Shown in pieces: positions 26,113-34,285 of a DNA stretch of 64,000 nucleotides. Origin of the DNA: Pseudomonas monsensis (GTDB lineage Bacteria; Pseudomonadota; Gammaproteobacteria; Pseudomonadales; Pseudomonadaceae); the NCBI RefSeq assembly GCF_014268495.2, contig NZ_CP077087.1, positions 4,917,001 to 4,981,000 on the forward strand, in the 5' to 3' direction. How positions within the stretch are numbered: the first letter of the stretch is position 1; each line of letters opens with the position of its first letter. The translations under genes and the position numbers were made by a program. The notes below the pieces were generated by a model. That model was not told the DNA's origin, searched no databases, and saw nothing but the letters and a program-made list of their open reading frames with translations.

Positions 26113-26351
26113 CGGGCATTGAGCTCAAAGCTCACGACCTTCGTGACGTATCCAGTGCTGCCAGCCAACAGCAATCTTCTCCCTCGCTGGCGGAGGCGCC
26201 GCTACAGGGGCAAGGGGATCCGTATCAGGGCCGACCAATTGACTATGAAATGCACAAGCCGGTCCCGGAGTCGCCCAATGCTCACTTAGCAGCCAAGCAT
26301 GAAGTGCTCGACCTCCACCGCGCTACACGCTTGTGAGCTCCCCCCCCCTGA

Positions 26352-27224
26352 TTACCAGTAGTTGAAGGGAATGCTGGAAGCAGTTACAAGATTTGGTGAG
26401 TAACCGAGGGACTGGAAAAAAGCTTCCGCTGATTTCACCGCCCTAGCTTGGTTGGGATTTGGTCCAACGATCAGACTGCGTACCACATCTCGATTCGCCT
26501 TAATAACATCTAGGGCTATGTGAGGAATCAAATAGGACGGGCCAGCGCGGAAGGAAATAGCCTTCGTATCAGGCTCATTTACGATAATTCGCCACTCTGC
26601 CTCCTCTTCGAACCCGGCATTTTTAAATCGGGGAGCCAGCTCAAGAAGCGACTCGCATATCAAGGCTATTGCCCCGGATGCTTGATTGGCGCCTTCTCCT
26701 TCTAAATGCTCATGAAAAGCGACCATATATTCCATCTTGTCTTTATTTGGCAGGCCGTGAAACTGCTCCGGTGTGACCTCCATTGCTGGGAATAGAGCCA
26801 TTGCGGTGGTAACGATACCGGTCACCTCAGCCTGCTGATCGTCGTGGCCATAAACGCATTTTTCAAGTCGATACCCTCGAGAGTCGCAATATTGCTGGAG
26901 GATGTTTCGATCAAACCCGAGGCAGTATCCGCTTCCGCCAGGACAATATCCTCGCCACTGACTCAAAAGATCTGGCTTTTCGCTGAAGGACGAAACGTAG
27001 AGCCCTTCCCCCCTCAATTTTCCCACGTGCCTATGCAGCATCGCGCCAAATTGCTCGAAGTAGTCGTGGTCGAAAAAGTAGTTAGCGATCGATTTCGCGA
27101 AAGTAAGGGCATGAACGAATTCGGTAGGATCATTCAAAAAATGCGCGTTGGTCGACCAAATGGCTTTTGAGGAGAAGATCCCAAGCAATCCGTGCTGGTT
27201 CGTATAGTGGTAGAGAAGGCTCAA
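26352..27224 (-). CDS. DUF2971 family protein
   Basis: 290 residues from a probable TTG start at 27224 (CGGAG upstream). The family signature is clear: LLYHYTNQHGLLGIFSSKAI at the N-terminus, FLNDPTEFVHAL near 30, and SFSEKPDLLSQWRGYCPGG with GYCLGFD near 80-105. The C-terminal half contains EEEAEWRIIV. DUF2971 proteins occur often in phage-defence neighbourhoods but their biochemical activity is not settled. The gene is the last one before the tRNA-Arg at the island edge. A nine-C run lies just after its stop codon (26340-26348). Confidence 0.82.
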   Translation of the reverse strand: MSLLYHYTNQHGLLGIFSSKAIWSTNAHFLNDPTEFVHALTFAKSIANYFFDHDYFEQFGAMLHRHVGKLRGEGLYVSSFSEKPDLLSQWRGYCPGGSGYCLGFDRNILQQYCDSRGYRLEKCVYGHDDQQAEVTGIVTTAMALFPAMEVTPEQFHGLPNKDKMEYMVAFHEHLEGEGANQASGAIALICESLLELAPRFKNAGFEEEAEWRIIVNEPDTKAISFRAGPSYLIPHIALDVIKANRDVVRSLIVGPNPNQARAVKSAEAFFQSLGYSPNLVTASSIPFNYW

Positions 27225-27334
27225 TTGAGGCTGTACTCCGGAAGTGCAGCAACCTTCCTCCTACCGCTGCTGTCACCCTGCTGTCACGAACGTTTGGCCA
27301 GGCAGGGATGATCGGCTGGAGGCCTTGAATTATA

Positions 27335-27411
27335 TGGTGTCCCAGGGCAGGTTCGAACTGCCAACCTTCCCCTTAGGAGGGGGATGCTCTATCCAATTGA
27401 GCTACTGAGAC
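27335..27411 (-). tRNA. tRNA-Arg (anticodon CCT)
   Basis: A full 77-base cloverleaf on the minus strand: acceptor GTCTCAG/CTGGGAC, D stem GCTC/GAGC, anticodon stem TCCCC/GGGGA with loop CTCCTAA, T stem GGCAG/CTGCC with TTCGAAC, and encoded CCA. Its 3' end faces the variable region on the left, the usual integration polarity for islands. No second copy of the 3' end was spotted in the window. Confidence 0.96.
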
Positions 27412-27705
27412 ACTGAGTTGTCACGGCCGGATGCGGCGCGACGGACGGCGAGCATGTTAACGGCCAGCCCTCTATTTGTCATGTCGTCCGTGGGCTTTTT
27501 AAGTGTAGGCAGGCGCCCTGCAACCTTGCGGGATGATTTACCGTGCAATTTGCACTGCCGCAAAAAGCCATCATTGCAGAATGCAACCTGAGCCTGCTGA
27601 AAAACCCTTCCAAATGCTTGTTTTTAAAGGACTTAACAGCGGTTAGACTGTTGGCACGACGGCTGCTTTGTCTGTTCACATAACAGAACAAACGGAGTCC
27701 GCCCC

Positions 27706-27936
27706 ATGAACAGCACTCTCCTGCTTGCAAACGCAATCGCTCTCGCGGTTTTGGTTGGCTTTCATTTTGTTCCCGAGAGTGCTGAACCGGTGGCTCAGCG
27801 TATGCCGCATTACTTGCAGGTGCAGAAAGCACCGCAGTGGGCGGTGTTGAGCGATCAGAGCGACTTCGCGGCGCAGGCAGTCAATGAGCCTGAGCAAGCA
27901 CTGCCGGCGCGCGACACCGAACGTCTGGTTTTTTGA
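27706..27936 (+). CDS. Small hypothetical protein with N-terminal hydrophobic segment
   Basis: 76 residues. Begins MNSTLLLANAIALAVLVGFH, a signal-anchor-like stretch, then a polar tail rich in Gln/Glu/Ala. CGGAG lies upstream. It is 20 bases before the next small membrane gene, so the two are likely one operon. Function unknown. Confidence 0.6.
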   Translation: MNSTLLLANAIALAVLVGFHFVPESAEPVAQRMPHYLQVQKAPQWAVLSDQSDFAAQAVNEPEQALPARDTERLVF

Positions 27937-27956
27937 AATATCTTCAGGAGTACAGC

Positions 27957-28136
27957 ATGTCCAAATCAGCCGCAGGATTTCTGATCCTCGCCTTATTGAG
28001 TGGCGTCGTGCATTTTTCGCTGTTCGAGGAAACCGAAATCACCCTGCCCCTGGTCGGCTGCGGCGTGTTTGCGGTGTTGTTCGCACTGGCGCTGGTCGCC
28101 GGACGCAGGATCAAGTTCGATCCGGTGTTGCGTTGA
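27957..28136 (+). CDS. Small membrane protein, PA3371-like
   Basis: 59 residues with two hydrophobic helices (FLILALLSGVVHFSLF and LPLVGCGVFAVLFALALVAG) and a basic C-terminus. ATG at 27957 has a strong AGGAG site; the frame extends eight codons upstream without one. The 3' end overlaps phnN convergently by 26 bases. Position beside phnN matches a conserved Pseudomonas arrangement; function unknown. Confidence 0.65.
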   Translation: MSKSAAGFLILALLSGVVHFSLFEETEITLPLVGCGVFAVLFALALVAGRRIKFDPVLR

Positions 28137-28680
28137 GCCGGATCAAGTCCAGTAATTGATTGACGGCATCCACCAGAGCACCTGAATTGTCGATCAGATG
28201 AACAGGCAGATCGCTGGTTCGCCGGTCCTTGAATAACGCGTTACGCGCAAGCCGCGCATCGATCTGCTCAAAGGTCTCTCGACCGCGCCGCACCAGGCGC
28301 TCACGCAATACTTCATCCTTCACCGTCAGCAGCACCGGGATCAGCGTCGGATAGTGTGTCAGCGCGTCACGCAGGTTGGCGCGAGAGCCATTCACCAGCA
28401 CATGACGACCGGCGCGCAACCATTCGTCCATTTCTATCGGGATGCCATACGCAAGGCCGTTGGCGTGCCAGGCGAGGGCAAAATCGCCGTCACGCTCGCG
28501 CTGATCGAACTCTTGCGGCGTGACGCCGACGGCGTCTTCACCCACCGACTCCGCTGATCGGGTAATCACCCGGCGAATGATTTCGCAGTTCATTGCCCGT
28601 AGCGGCTCACGCGCCGCTTCGATCAGGCTGTCCTTGCCCGATCCGGAAGGCCCCATCAGATAAATAAGCCTGCCATCCAT
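28111..28680 (-). CDS. phnN: Ribose 1,5-bisphosphate phosphokinase PhnN
   Basis: 189 residues; phosphorylates ribose 1,5-bisphosphate to PRPP, a late step of the C-P lyase route of phosphonate use. The P-loop (LIYLMGPSGSGKDSL, residues about 5-19) and the guanylate-kinase-like fold segments VITRSAESVGEDAVGV and LAWHANGLAYGIP are visible. ATG at 28680 with GGAGGG upstream is preferred over the 42-codon longer frame. The other phn genes are not in this window, so the gene stands apart here. Confidence 0.9.
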   Translation of the reverse strand: MDGRLIYLMGPSGSGKDSLIEAAREPLRAMNCEIIRRVITRSAESVGEDAVGVTPQEFDQRERDGDFALAWHANGLAYGIPIEMDEWLRAGRHVLVNGSRANLRDALTHYPTLIPVLLTVKDEVLRERLVRRGRETFEQIDARLARNALFKDRRTSDLPVHLIDNSGALVDAVNQLLDLIRLNATPDRT

Positions 28681-28886
28681 CCTGAAAACACCCTCCGGAA
28701 CGTGTCTGCCCCTAGTAAATCGGCAAATTGCCACTATCCTGTACAGGTAAGGAAACAAGGATAGAAAGCCGCATAGCATGCACGTTCTGAAGCCTTCGGG
28801 CATCAACTGATGTGCATCAGGAAGCGGTCATTGATGCGGGCCAAGGCAAAGTTTTCCAACCAGTCCGCATTTCTGATAATTGGTGC

Positions 28887-28898
28887 TGGCATTACGCC
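28887..28898. promoter_or_regulatory. Possible AmrZ-type operator in amrZ leader
   Basis: TGGCATTACGCC resembles the GGC-spacer-GCC type sites bound by AmrZ, and a second TGGCAATTTTGAGGCATGATG stretch lies at about 28942. Located 173 bases before amrZ, which represses itself in P. aeruginosa. The motif is short, so this is tentative. Confidence 0.35.
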
Positions 28899-29070
28899 TT
28901 TACCCAGCTCAATATTTGTCACAGAATTGACGCCAATGATCTGGCAATTTTGAGGCATGATGCGGGCCTCTTAACAATTCAGGTTGAACCATTTGGCGCG
29001 GATGCTTGTCCTACCACACATCCTGCGGCCAATTCCGAGAACCGCTCCCCTGAACTAACCGGTTAAATAT

Positions 29071-29397
29071 ATGCGCCCATTGAAACAGGCAATTTATTCC
29101 AGCCGTACGGCTGACAAGTTCGTCGTACGTCTGCCAGACGGGATGCGTGAACGCATTGCCGAGGTGGCTCGCAATCATCATCGCAGCATGAACTCCGAAA
29201 TCATTGCACGCCTTGAGCAGAGTCTTATTCAGGAAGGTGCACTGGGCGAAGAGCTGAGCATGCGCCTGGACAGCCCGGAGCTTTCGCTGCACGAGCGTGA
29301 ACTGCTGCAACGCTTCCGTCAGCTGTCTCACCGCCAACAGAACGCTCTGGTGTCGCTGATCGCTCACGACGCTGAGATGGCCGCAGACGCGTCCTGA
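29071..29397 (+). CDS. amrZ: Ribbon-helix-helix regulator AmrZ
   Basis: 108 residues, the usual length. The Arc-type ribbon-helix-helix domain spans about 12-60 (SSRTADKFVVRLPDGMRERI and HRSMNSEIIARLEQSL), followed by a C-terminal oligomerisation helix region (ELSLHERELLQRFRQLSHRQ). AmrZ controls alginate and other exopolysaccharides, flagellar gene expression and c-di-GMP levels in pseudomonads. It is a single-gene unit with its own terminator; the ribosome site is weak. Confidence 0.93.
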   Translation: MRPLKQAIYSSRTADKFVVRLPDGMRERIAEVARNHHRSMNSEIIARLEQSLIQEGALGEELSMRLDSPELSLHERELLQRFRQLSHRQQNALVSLIAHDAEMAADAS

Positions 29398-29415
29398 GCC
29401 ATACCGAACATCTCA

Positions 29416-29442
29416 AGCCAGCATAAGTGCTGGCTTTTTTTT
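29416..29442 (+). terminator. Terminator after amrZ
   Basis: AGCCAGCA pairs with TGCTGGCT across TAAG, followed by T7. Confidence 0.92.
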
Positions 29443-29480
29443 GCCTGCGATTTGACGCGTTAGTCGCCTGACATACATTC

Positions 29481-29571
29481 GTGGTGAGGGGATTTATCCT
29501 CGATGGACTGCGAAGCGGCCCCAAAAAGAGGGACTGCTGCGCAGTCCATCGAGGATAAATCCTCTCGCCAC
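29481..29571. repeat. REP pair, type GTGGTGAGGGGATTTATC
   Basis: Inverted arms GAGGGGATTTATCCTCGATG and its near complement, with shared inner GGACTGCG/CGCAGTCC stems. Same family as 9242-9376. Confidence 0.82.
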
Positions 29572-29598
29572 AGGTTACTAATCACCCATCAACAGGCA

Positions 29599-29632
29599 CA
29601 AAAAAGCCCGCCATTTGGGCGGGCCTTTTCTT
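29599..29632 (-). terminator. Terminator after mgtE
   Basis: GCCCGCC and GGCGGGC pair across ATTTG; on the minus strand the stem is followed by T6. Confidence 0.9.
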
Positions 29633-29641
29633 TGCAGCCGG

Positions 29642-31084
29642 TTAGAGCAGGAAGATTGTCGCCAGCCCCAGGAAGATGAAGAAGCCACCGCTGTCGGTCA
29701 TGGCGGTGATCATCACACTGGCGCCCATCGCTGGATCGCGCCCCATCTTCGCCAGGGTCATCGGAATCAGCACCCCCATCAGCGCCGCGAGCAACAGGTT
29801 GAGCGTCATCGCAGCGGTCATCACCACCCCCAACGACCAACTGCCGTAGAGCAGATAGGCAACCACACCGATCACCCCGCCCCAGACCAGACCGTTGATC
29901 AACCCAACCGCCAGCTCCTTGCGCATCAGGCGCGACGTGTTGCCCGTACTGACCTGGTCAAGCGCCATGGCGCGCACGATCATGGTGATCGTCTGGTTAC
30001 CGGAGTTGCCGCCGATACCCGCCACGATCGGCATCAGCGCCGCGAGCGCTACCAGCTTCTCGATCGAACCTTCGAAAAGACCGATCACCCGCGATGCGAC
30101 GAACGCCGTGATCAGGTTGATGGCCAGCCACGCCCAACGGTTGCGCAGGGATTTCCAGACCGAGGCGAAGATATCTTCCTCTTCGCGCAGACCGGCCATG
30201 TTGAGGACTTCGCTTTCGCTCTCCTCACGAATCAGGTCAACCATTTCGTCGATGGTCAGACGGCCAATCAGCTTGCCGTTCTTGTCGACCACCGGGGCCG
30301 AGATCAAGTCATAACGTTCGAACGCTTGAGCGGCGTCGTAGGCGTCTTCGTCCGGGTGGAAACTCACCGGATCGCTGGCCATGACTTCAGAAACCTGTTT
30401 CTCCGGATCATTGACCAGCAAACGCTTGATCGGCAGCACACCCTTGAGCACACCGTCGTAATCGACCACGAACAGCTTGTCGGTATGACCGGGAAGCTCT
30501 TTGAGACGGCGCAGATAACGCAACACCACTTCGAGGCTGACATCCTCACGGATGGTCACCATTTCGAAGTCCATCAGCGCGCCGACCTGTTCGTCGTCAT
30601 AGGACAGGGCCGAACGCACCCGTTCGCGCTGCTGGTTATCCAGGCTCTCCATCAGCTCATGGACGACGTCTCGCGGCAGCTCGGAAGCCAGGTCAGCAAG
30701 TTCGTCGGCATCCATGTCCTTGGCCGCAGCCAGGAGCTCGTGATCGTCCATGTCGGCGATCAGCGTTTCTCGAACGGAATCGGATACTTCGAGCAGAATG
30801 TCGCCGTCGCGATCGGCCTTGACCAGTTGCCAGAGCGTCAGACGATCGTCCAGCGGCAAGGCTTCGAGAATGTAAGCGACGTCGGCGGAGTGCAAATCAT
30901 CGAGCTTGCGTTGCAACTCGACGAGATTTTGCCGGTGAACCAGGTTTTCGACCCGGTCGTGATGCGGACCTTCCTGACGATGAGTCAGGTCTTCAACGAC
31001 ACGCTGGCGCTGCAGCAGCTCGACGACCTGAGCCAGGCGATCCTGCAGGCTTTCCTGTGTTTTCTTTACTTCGATTTCGGACAT
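29642..31084 (-). CDS. mgtE: Magnesium transporter MgtE
   Basis: 480 residues. MgtE is a homodimeric Mg2+ channel gated by cytosolic magnesium. The N-terminal helical domain (about 15-145, including LQDRLAQVVELLQRQRVVED) is followed by two CBS domains (about 150-275; MASDPVSFHPDEDAYDAAQA) and five membrane helices (from about 300, AWLAINLITAFVASRVIGLF, to the end). The pore segment MPIVAGIGGNSGNQT is intact. ATG at 31084 with GGAG upstream is preferred; ten more upstream codons are open. A single-gene unit. Confidence 0.96.
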   Translation of the reverse strand: MSEIEVKKTQESLQDRLAQVVELLQRQRVVEDLTHRQEGPHHDRVENLVHRQNLVELQRKLDDLHSADVAYILEALPLDDRLTLWQLVKADRDGDILLEVSDSVRETLIADMDDHELLAAAKDMDADELADLASELPRDVVHELMESLDNQQRERVRSALSYDDEQVGALMDFEMVTIREDVSLEVVLRYLRRLKELPGHTDKLFVVDYDGVLKGVLPIKRLLVNDPEKQVSEVMASDPVSFHPDEDAYDAAQAFERYDLISAPVVDKNGKLIGRLTIDEMVDLIREESESEVLNMAGLREEEDIFASVWKSLRNRWAWLAINLITAFVASRVIGLFEGSIEKLVALAALMPIVAGIGGNSGNQTITMIVRAMALDQVSTGNTSRLMRKELAVGLINGLVWGGVIGVVAYLLYGSWSLGVVMTAAMTLNLLLAALMGVLIPMTLAKMGRDPAMGASVMITAMTDSGGFFIFLGLATIFLL

Positions 31085-31405
31085 AGGCGAACTCCACTCC
31101 CAGCAGCGGGGCACGCCGGAAGGATCAATCAGTCAATTCATGATTGGTAAAACGCGGTACTGAGTAACTACTGGGTAAGTCCATGGAGGTTTTCCATAAG
31201 CCCCGGCGGGGCTGACGGGCGCAATGATACACCGCCTGACGGTTTTAAACGTTAAAAAATCACGGTCGAAACAAGCGCTTGCGAAACAAACCTGAGCGCC
31301 GTCCTGATCCTTGCAAATGCGACGACTCATCCTGAAAAGAAAACACACCGGCGACAAAAAATGTAGCGACTACCCTTGAGCGTAGATCGTCATGGAGGAC
31401 GCCGA
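31085..31405. other. Intergenic region between mgtE and DUF4124-like gene
   Basis: 321 bases holding the divergent promoters. A G/C-rich stretch (CCCCGGCGGGGCTGACGGGC) lies near 31200-31220. No magnesium riboswitch or clear operator was recognised. Confidence 0.4.
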
Positions 31406-31924
31406 ATGCCATCGAAAACTTCTATTTTTGTCCTGACCAGCCTGCTCTGCCTGCCGCCCGCCGGGGCCGCCACCACGCTTCATCGTTGCGAAGCCGTCGA
31501 CGGCAGTGTCACCTTCACCAGCATGAGCTGCGCCAACGGCGAGCAGCGATCCGTGCAGGAAGTTCACCCCTACTTGCCAGGCTCGGTCATCGCGGTGATA
31601 CCCGAACACGACCACGAAGAAACATCCGGTATGAAAAACAGAAGACGCGAACCCGGCGTTGTCGGCACGGCAGTAGATCAATGCGGCAATCTGATCAGCG
31701 CCAGGCAACGTCGTGAAGCAATCATCAATCAACGCGTGATTGCCGGCATGAGCCAAGAGGATGTTGAAAGCGCACTGGGCAAACCGGACAAGGTGAATGT
31801 CCGGACTTCGACAACCAGCTATCGCTATGACCTCAAGCGAGGCCGCAGTGCTCAAGTCGATTTCGATGAGAGGGGATGCGTGAAAGGAAAAGCCAAATCC
31901 CGGACAGCAAAAAGCCCGCGTTAA
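31406..31924 (+). CDS. Secreted DUF4124-like protein
   Basis: 172 residues from the ATG at 31406 (GGAGG seven bases upstream). A signal peptide (IFVLTSLLCLPPAGAA) is followed by a small cysteine-containing domain of the DUF4124 kind (HRCEAVDGSVTFTSMSCANG). The middle has GVVGTAVDQCGNLISARQRR, and the C-terminal part contains VIAGMSQEDVESALGKPDKV, a turn like those in SmpA/BamE-type envelope proteins. It ends in a basic tail. The stop codon overlaps the terminator hairpin. Periplasmic location is likely; role unknown. Confidence 0.65.
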   Translation: MPSKTSIFVLTSLLCLPPAGAATTLHRCEAVDGSVTFTSMSCANGEQRSVQEVHPYLPGSVIAVIPEHDHEETSGMKNRRREPGVVGTAVDQCGNLISARQRREAIINQRVIAGMSQEDVESALGKPDKVNVRTSTTSYRYDLKRGRSAQVDFDERGCVKGKAKSRTAKSPR

Positions 31925-31937
31925 ACGCGGGCTTTTC
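31909..31937 (+). terminator. Terminator overlapping the stop codon
   Basis: AAAGCCCGCG pairs with CGCGGGCTTT across TTAAA, followed by T, with the stop TAA inside the loop. Confidence 0.85.
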
Positions 31938-31943
31938 GGTATA

Positions 31944-32020
31944 TGGTGCACTCGACAGGATTCGAACCTGTGACCGCTCGGTTCGTAGCCGAGTACTCTA
32001 TCCAGCTGAGCTACGAGTGC
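31944..32020 (-). tRNA. tRNA-Arg (anticodon ACG), copy 3
   Basis: 77-base cloverleaf: acceptor GCACTCG/CGAGTGC, anticodon stem CTCGG/CCGAG with loop CTACGAA, T loop TTCGAAT, encoded CCA. Identical to the two copies that follow at 149-base spacing. Confidence 0.97.
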
Positions 32021-32092
32021 ATTTTGTGTTTTTAGACCAGACCACAACTGGTTGAAGCCAAGTTATTTACATCGCTGCAACTAACTCTTAAA

Positions 32093-32169
32093 TGGTGCAC
32101 TCGACAGGATTCGAACCTGTGACCGCTCGGTTCGTAGCCGAGTACTCTATCCAGCTGAGCTACGAGTGC
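32093..32169 (-). tRNA. tRNA-Arg (anticodon ACG), copy 2
   Basis: Same 77-base sequence. Spacers on either side are about 72 bases and closely similar, so the cluster arose by tandem duplication of a 149-base unit. Confidence 0.97.
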
Positions 32170-32241
32170 ATTTGTGTTTGTTAGACCAGATCACACCTGG
32201 TTGAAGCCGAGTCATTTACATTGCTGCAACTGACTCTTAAA

Positions 32242-32318
32242 TGGTGCACTCGACAGGATTCGAACCTGTGACCGCTCGGTTCGTAGCCGAGTACTCTATC
32301 CAGCTGAGCTACGAGTGC
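32242..32318 (-). tRNA. tRNA-Arg (anticodon ACG), copy 1
   Basis: First transcribed of the three identical copies; probably one precursor with the upstream tRNA-Ser. Confidence 0.97.
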
Positions 32319-32425
32319 ATTTGTTGCGCCGCATTATAGCCCGTTTAATCTCTATTCCAACCACTTTTTCTAGTAATTTCAACAACTTACCGAAAAAGCC
32401 AGATTACAACGTACTAAGCAAATAA

Positions 32426-32516
32426 TGGCGGAGAACGGGGGATTCGAACCCCCGACACCCTTTTGAGGTGTACTCCCTTAGCAGGGGAGCGCCTTCGGCC
32501 ACTCGGCCAGCTCTCC
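32426..32516 (-). tRNA. tRNA-Ser (anticodon GCT)
   Basis: 91-base tRNA with a long variable arm: acceptor GGAGAGC, anticodon stem CTCCC/GGGAG with loop CTGCTAA, T arm GGGGGTTCGAATCCCCC, encoded CCA. It is between csrA and the tRNA-Arg copies, a common Pseudomonas order. Confidence 0.97.
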
Positions 32517-32578
32517 GCAACACGGGGCGTATATTAACCACCTTCTTCCCCGTTTGCAAACATAAAAAACGATAAAAA

Positions 32579-32767
32579 TTAATGGCTTGGTTCTTCGTCC
32601 TTCTCTTTCTTTATACGCAGGTAAATTTCCTCACGGTGCACGGCTACCTCTTTCGGGGCGTTGACGCCGATACGCACTTGATTTCCTTTGACGCCGAGCA
32701 CGGTCACGGTGATTTCGCCATCACCGATAATCAGGCTTTCTGCGCACCGACGAGTCAGAATCAGCAT
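32579..32767 (-). CDS. csrA: Carbon storage / secondary metabolism regulator CsrA (RsmA)
   Basis: 62 residues from ATG at 32767 (GGAGAGAGG upstream). CsrA/RsmA binds GGA motifs in mRNA leaders to block translation and is titrated by Rsm small RNAs under Gac control. The sequence MLILTRRCAESLIIGDGEIT and VKGNQVRIGVNAPKEVAVHR is the family core, with Leu4 and Arg44 RNA-binding positions kept. It lies between lysC and tRNA-Ser, the conserved site of rsmA. The C-terminus ends KEKDEEPSH. Confidence 0.97.
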   Translation of the reverse strand: MLILTRRCAESLIIGDGEITVTVLGVKGNQVRIGVNAPKEVAVHREEIYLRIKKEKDEEPSH

Positions 32768-32907
32768 ACCTCTCTCCTCACGCAATTCTTCAGGGACAAC
32801 AGTCTGCAAAAAAAAGGCACCCGACCTACAACCGGAGCGATCGTAGCCCTACATGCCTGAGTATTGACCAGCGCGAGCAAAAGAACAGATCAGGGGCTCG
32901 CGCCATT

Positions 32908-32940
32908 CAAAAATAAAGGGCGCGGTCAGACCGCGCCCTT
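32908..32940 (-). terminator. Terminator after lysC
   Basis: AAGGGCGCGGT and ACCGCGCCCTT pair across a 1-3 base loop; the minus strand continues with TTTATTTTTG. Confidence 0.85.
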
Positions 32941-32953
32941 CATGTAAACGGAA

Positions 32954-34195
32954 TTACTCGCCCTGACGGGCTGGAGCATCCAGTTCGAAAGCCGTGTGCA
33001 GAGCGCGCACGGCCAATTCCAGGTACTTCTCTTCGATCACCACGGAAACCTTGATTTCCGACGTCGAGATCATCTGGATGTTGATGCTTTCTTTCGCCAG
33101 GGATTCGAACATGCGGCTGGCCACGCCTGCGTGGGAGCGCATGCCGACGCCGACGATCGAGACCTTGGCAATCTTGGTGTCGCCTACGACTTCACGGGCA
33201 CCGATCTCGCGAGCGGTGTTTTCCAGCACGGTCTGTGCGCCCTGGTAGTCGTTGCGGTGCACGGTGAAGGTGAAGTCGGTGGTGTTATCGTGCGCGACGT
33301 TCTGCACGATCATGTCGACTTCGATGTTCGCGGCACTGATCGGGCCGAGAATCTTGAACGCCACGCCCGGGGTGTCTGGCACGCCACGGATGGTCAGCTT
33401 GGCTTCATCGCGGTTGAAAGCGATGCCGGAAATGATCGGCTGTTCCATGGTTTCCTCTTCATCAATAGTAATGAGGGTGCCCGGACCCTCCTTGAAGCTG
33501 TGCAGTACGCGCAGCGGAACGTTGTACTTGCCGGCGAATTCCACCGCACGGATCTGCAGCACCTTGGAACCAAGGCTGGCCATTTCCAGCATCTCTTCGA
33601 AGGTGATCTTGTCCAGACGCTGAGCGACCGGCACCACACGCGGGTCGGTGGTGTAGACACCATCGACGTCGGTGTAGATCTGGCACTCATCGGCCTTCAA
33701 TGCAGCCGCCAGTGCCACGCCGGTGGTGTCGGAACCGCCACGACCGAGGGTGGTGATGTTGCCGTGCTCGTCGACGCCCTGGAAACCGGCGACAACAACA
33801 ACGCGACCCGCCTTCAGATCACCACGAATTTTCTGGTCATCAATCTGCAAGATACGCGCTTTATTGTGCGCACTGTCCGTCAGAATCCGCACCTGATTAC
33901 CGGTGTACGACACCGCCGGCACACCGCGCTTGATCAGCGCCATCGCCAGCAGGGCAATCGTCACCTGCTCACCGGTGGAAACGATCACGTCCAGTTCACG
34001 CGGAACCGGTTGAGTGTCGCCACTGATTTGCTTGGCCAGATCGATCAGACGGTTGGTTTCGCCGCTCATTGCAGACAGCACAACCACCAGGTCATCGCCG
34101 GCATCGCGGAATTTCTTAACCTTGTCGGCGACCTGCTCGATTCTCTCGACAGTGCCGACCGAGGTGCCTCCAAATTTCTGTACGATCAAAGCCAT
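32954..34195 (-). CDS. lysC: Aspartate kinase LysC
   Basis: 413 residues; catalyses phosphorylation of aspartate, the first step to lysine, threonine, methionine and diaminopimelate. The amino-acid kinase domain (1-245) starts ALIVQKFGGTSVGTVERI and includes TLGRGGSDTTGVALAAALKA and QIYTDVDGVYTTDPRV. Two ACT domains follow for feedback control (about 260-413). The frame starts seven codons earlier, but ATG at 34195 is the family start. Between alaS and csrA as in other pseudomonads. Confidence 0.97.
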   Translation of the reverse strand: MALIVQKFGGTSVGTVERIEQVADKVKKFRDAGDDLVVVLSAMSGETNRLIDLAKQISGDTQPVPRELDVIVSTGEQVTIALLAMALIKRGVPAVSYTGNQVRILTDSAHNKARILQIDDQKIRGDLKAGRVVVVAGFQGVDEHGNITTLGRGGSDTTGVALAAALKADECQIYTDVDGVYTTDPRVVPVAQRLDKITFEEMLEMASLGSKVLQIRAVEFAGKYNVPLRVLHSFKEGPGTLITIDEEETMEQPIISGIAFNRDEAKLTIRGVPDTPGVAFKILGPISAANIEVDMIVQNVAHDNTTDFTFTVHRNDYQGAQTVLENTAREIGAREVVGDTKIAKVSIVGVGMRSHAGVASRMFESLAKESINIQMISTSEIKVSVVIEEKYLELAVRALHTAFELDAPARQGE

Positions 34196-34285
34196 TTCAA
34201 AGCCGCCTCTGCCCATGAAGGGCGCCCAATAATCACTCGAACAGCCGCCAGGCCCGCCACTAGACTGCGGGCCGGACGGACTGCC

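Noticed and set aside
31944..32318. CRISPR-like regular repeats
   Set aside because: The repeats are complete tRNA-Arg genes with CCA ends.
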